Assembly: GCA_035455745.1 (NCBI GenBank) | Contig: DATIEP010000055.1 | Location: forward strand, 62,001-126,000 | Source of the DNA: JADGGM01 sp027307005 | GTDB taxonomy: Bacteria; Gemmatimonadota; Gemmatimonadetes; Gemmatimonadales; Gemmatimonadaceae | Length of the DNA: 64,000 bases | Reading direction: 5' to 3' | Shown: one piece after another, positions 62,423 through 64,000 of the stretch | Layout: the number at the start of each line of letters is the position of its first letter | Numbering within the stretch: position 1 is the first letter of the stretch | Notes under the pieces: generated by a model | Databases searched by the model: none | Told to the model about the DNA's origin: nothing | Seen by the model: only the letters and a program-made list of their open reading frames with translations | Position numbers and translations under genes: made by a program

Positions 62423-63240
62423 CGCTCGAACGTGTATGTAGGTCCGTCGCCGAATGCGCGGTCGTGTTCGTTCCAGATCAGCGTGTGCACGACGATGCGA
62501 CCGGGATCGATTGCGATGAGATTGATCGACGACGGCCGGCCGCCGCGCGACCGGTCCGAGACGGTCCCGGCCGTCGAAACCACGGTGCCGCCGCCCGGAT
62601 GTTCGACGAAGTGGATGGCTTCCTGATGATCGTGTCCGCACATCACCAGATCCACGCCCAACGACTCGAACGCGCCTAACGCAGTGCGTCGATGCGCCAG
62701 GCCGTAGCGCCGGGACAGCTGCCCTTTGAGCGGATTGTGATGCATCACGATCGCACGACGATCGCCGGCCGGGGACGCCTCGAATGCGCGCCGCGCGTGC
62801 TCGACCTGGCCCGGTTCGAGATTGCCGACCACGCCGATGTCGCGCGGATTCCACGTCAGCGTGTGCGTCTGGACGCCGTGCGCGGTGTTGAGTCCCACGA
62901 ACGTCACGCCGGGCACCCGCAGCACCGGCTCGAGGTCGGCCGACACATAGCGTCGGTAATTCGCGAACATCGCCGTGCGCATACCGATACCGAGGGGCGC
63001 CCGCCACCACTTCACATCGTGGTTTCCCGGAACGACGATCGTCGCGCTCACACGAGCCGCATCGCGCAAGAATGCCCGCGCGCGCTGAAACTCGCCGGGT
63101 CTCGCTCGCTGCGACATGTCACCGGAGATGGCGACCACGTCGAAGCGCTTCGTCTGAATCAGTTGTTCAATGGCATCGACCTGCTCGGGGACGGCCGGCT
63201 TCCCGAAGTGCACGTCGGACACGTGGAGAACCGTCGTCAC
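62419..63240 (-). CDS. Calcineurin-like metallophosphoesterase
   Basis: A 273-residue phosphoesterase. LHVSDVHFGKPAV (DxH), VAISGDMSQR (GD), VVPGNHDVKWW (GNHD), VMHHNPLKG (H) and MCGHDHQEAIHF (GHxH) give the complete metal-binding set. It resembles CpdA and Icc-like cyclic nucleotide phosphodiesterases, but SGDMSQRARPGEFQ is also seen in other metallophosphatases, so cAMP activity is only possible. It precedes the SprT-like gene with an overlap, and follows the secreted unknown gene after 75 bases. Confidence 0.9.
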   Translation of the reverse strand: MTTVLHVSDVHFGKPAVPEQVDAIEQLIQTKRFDVVAISGDMSQRARPGEFQRARAFLRDAARVSATIVVPGNHDVKWWRAPLGIGMRTAMFANYRRYVSADLEPVLRVPGVTFVGLNTAHGVQTHTLTWNPRDIGVVGNLEPGQVEHARRAFEASPAGDRRAIVMHHNPLKGQLSRRYGLAHRRTALGAFESLGVDLVMCGHDHQEAIHFVEHPGGGTVVSTAGTVSDRSRGGRPSSINLIAIDPGRIVVHTLIWNEHDRAFGDGPTYTFER

Positions 63241-63315
63241 GACGCCCTCGCGCCGGTCGCGGCCGCGAGGTCCGACGCGGAGACACGCGCTATCGGAGTC
63301 CCCATGCGCTCCAGC

Positions 63316-63960
63316 TCACGGGGCTGATACCAAGTCGGCCAGGTGCTCCGCAAAGCTCGCCGCCAGGCCGCGCGAAAACTTCGCCGCAGGTTCGCTCGCG
63401 ACATCGCCCATCCACACGATGCGCTCTTGTCGCGCGTCGAACATGACCATCCGCACCACCGCGCGCTCCTCACCGGGGCCCGCACCCACAAATCGCACTT
63501 CGATCGGGAACAACACGTACCGGCAATCATCCTCGAACGCCACCAGTGTGCGAAGTTGGGAGGCCAGCGGCTCCGGAACCATGTCCGGAACAGACTTCAT
63601 CGGCGGACGAAGCCATTCGGCCGCCAGATCGTACACATCGGGCGCGTACGGCGCATTGCGCCGTGCGACCTCAGCCAATTGATGCGGGAACACCCACATC
63701 CGCCCGATCCGATCGCGATTTCGCAACGCAAACGCGATCTCGCCATCGACATCGTCCAGGAACGCCTTCCGATCGGTGATCTGTCCCGCCCAACCGAGCG
63801 AATCATCCGTCCGCAGATAATGTGTTGGGATGACCAGCACGCGGCGCGTCGCATACGGCGACAGAGGACGTCCGACAGTCGGTGCGATTGTCTGCGCTGC
63901 CAGCTGCGCCGCGCTCGCGCATACCGCGAGAGCACCGACGACCACCAGAAAGGGCTTCAC
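63316..63960 (-). CDS. Secreted protein of unknown function
   Basis: A 214-residue protein with a clear signal peptide (FLVVVGALAVCASAAQLAAQ). The mature part is mixed alpha/beta: strand RRVLVIPTHYLR, helix DVDGEIAFALRN, strand RMWVFPHQL, and near the end VRMVMFDARQERIVWMGDVASEP. It resembles a small exported alpha/beta protein conserved in Gemmatimonadota, but I do not recognise a family. The promoter lies between 63961 and the window end. Confidence 0.65.
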   Translation of the reverse strand: MKPFLVVVGALAVCASAAQLAAQTIAPTVGRPLSPYATRRVLVIPTHYLRTDDSLGWAGQITDRKAFLDDVDGEIAFALRNRDRIGRMWVFPHQLAEVARRNAPYAPDVYDLAAEWLRPPMKSVPDMVPEPLASQLRTLVAFEDDCRYVLFPIEVRFVGAGPGEERAVVRMVMFDARQERIVWMGDVASEPAAKFSRGLAASFAEHLADLVSAP

Positions 63961-64000
63961 ACGAGTCCTGGGCTGAGATGGGAGAAACTTACCTAGAGGG

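Overview
The window looks like chromosome of a Gemmatimonadota bacterium or a close relative. The DNA is very GC-rich, a PadR regulator is paired with an ADOP-type permease, there is a UbiX/UbiD/UbiA/MenG menaquinone set, and envelope lipid and peptidoglycan genes are abundant. There are no insertion sequences, prophage genes, CRISPR arrays, tRNA or rRNA genes that I can see. Genes are tightly packed, often with 1-8 base stop/start overlaps (ATGA, GTGA, TAATG). No gap between genes exceeds 300 bases.

Layout. 1-5300: trpE tail, PadR-ADOP pair, a secreted NTF2-like protein and an unrecognised 493-residue protein. 5480-13360: FHA-GAF-adenylyl cyclase coupled to a lipopolysaccharide-kinase-like protein, an FkbM methyltransferase, three GT9 heptosyltransferase-like enzymes, two small DUF4254-like proteins and a methyltransferase. 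13357-18690: maf, dtd, a sugar epimerase, glmS, glmM. 18904-25447: HD-GYP-type regulator, cystathionine gamma-synthase, M48 peptidase, purD, mutM, short UvrC-like nuclease. 25384-32035: S9 peptidase, then a phosphoesterase and a menaquinone set on the minus strand. 32079-35425: ECF sigma factor, zinc-finger anti-sigma, and two exported or membrane envelope proteins. 35495-43417: SAM hydrolase family, MATE exporter, Mrp, NifU-like protein, NrnA, amino acid permease, guaB. 43475-49430: a cell-wall block (two M15 peptidases, active and degenerate L,D-transpeptidases, an SH3 protein) with a c-di-GMP-I type riboswitch inside it. 49489-56916: gpmI, a small outer-membrane protein, a pterin synthase, mobA, mobB, a PBP4-like enzyme, moeA, and a family-16 protein methyltransferase. 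56944-61663: ETF-quinone oxidoreductase, etfA, etfB, glutaryl-CoA dehydrogenase. 61700-63960: SprT-like protease, metallophosphoesterase, secreted unknown.

How the parts fit. Glutaryl-CoA dehydrogenase passes electrons to EtfAB, then to ETF-quinone oxidoreductase and into the menaquinone pool whose late biosynthesis enzymes are also encoded here. The methyltransferase next to the ETF genes resembles the enzymes that methylate lysines of EtfB. glmM and glmS make glucosamine precursors for the wall that the M15 and L,D-transpeptidase proteins remodel. The riboswitch suggests that part of this remodelling responds to c-di-GMP.

The most unusual whole-window signal is a short dispersed word, GTTAGGC (usually CGTTAGGC), seen about once per 0.9 kb on both strands. 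It lies inside genes and often supplies their stop codons. I know of no description of it. It may be an uptake, recombination, segregation or modification motif.
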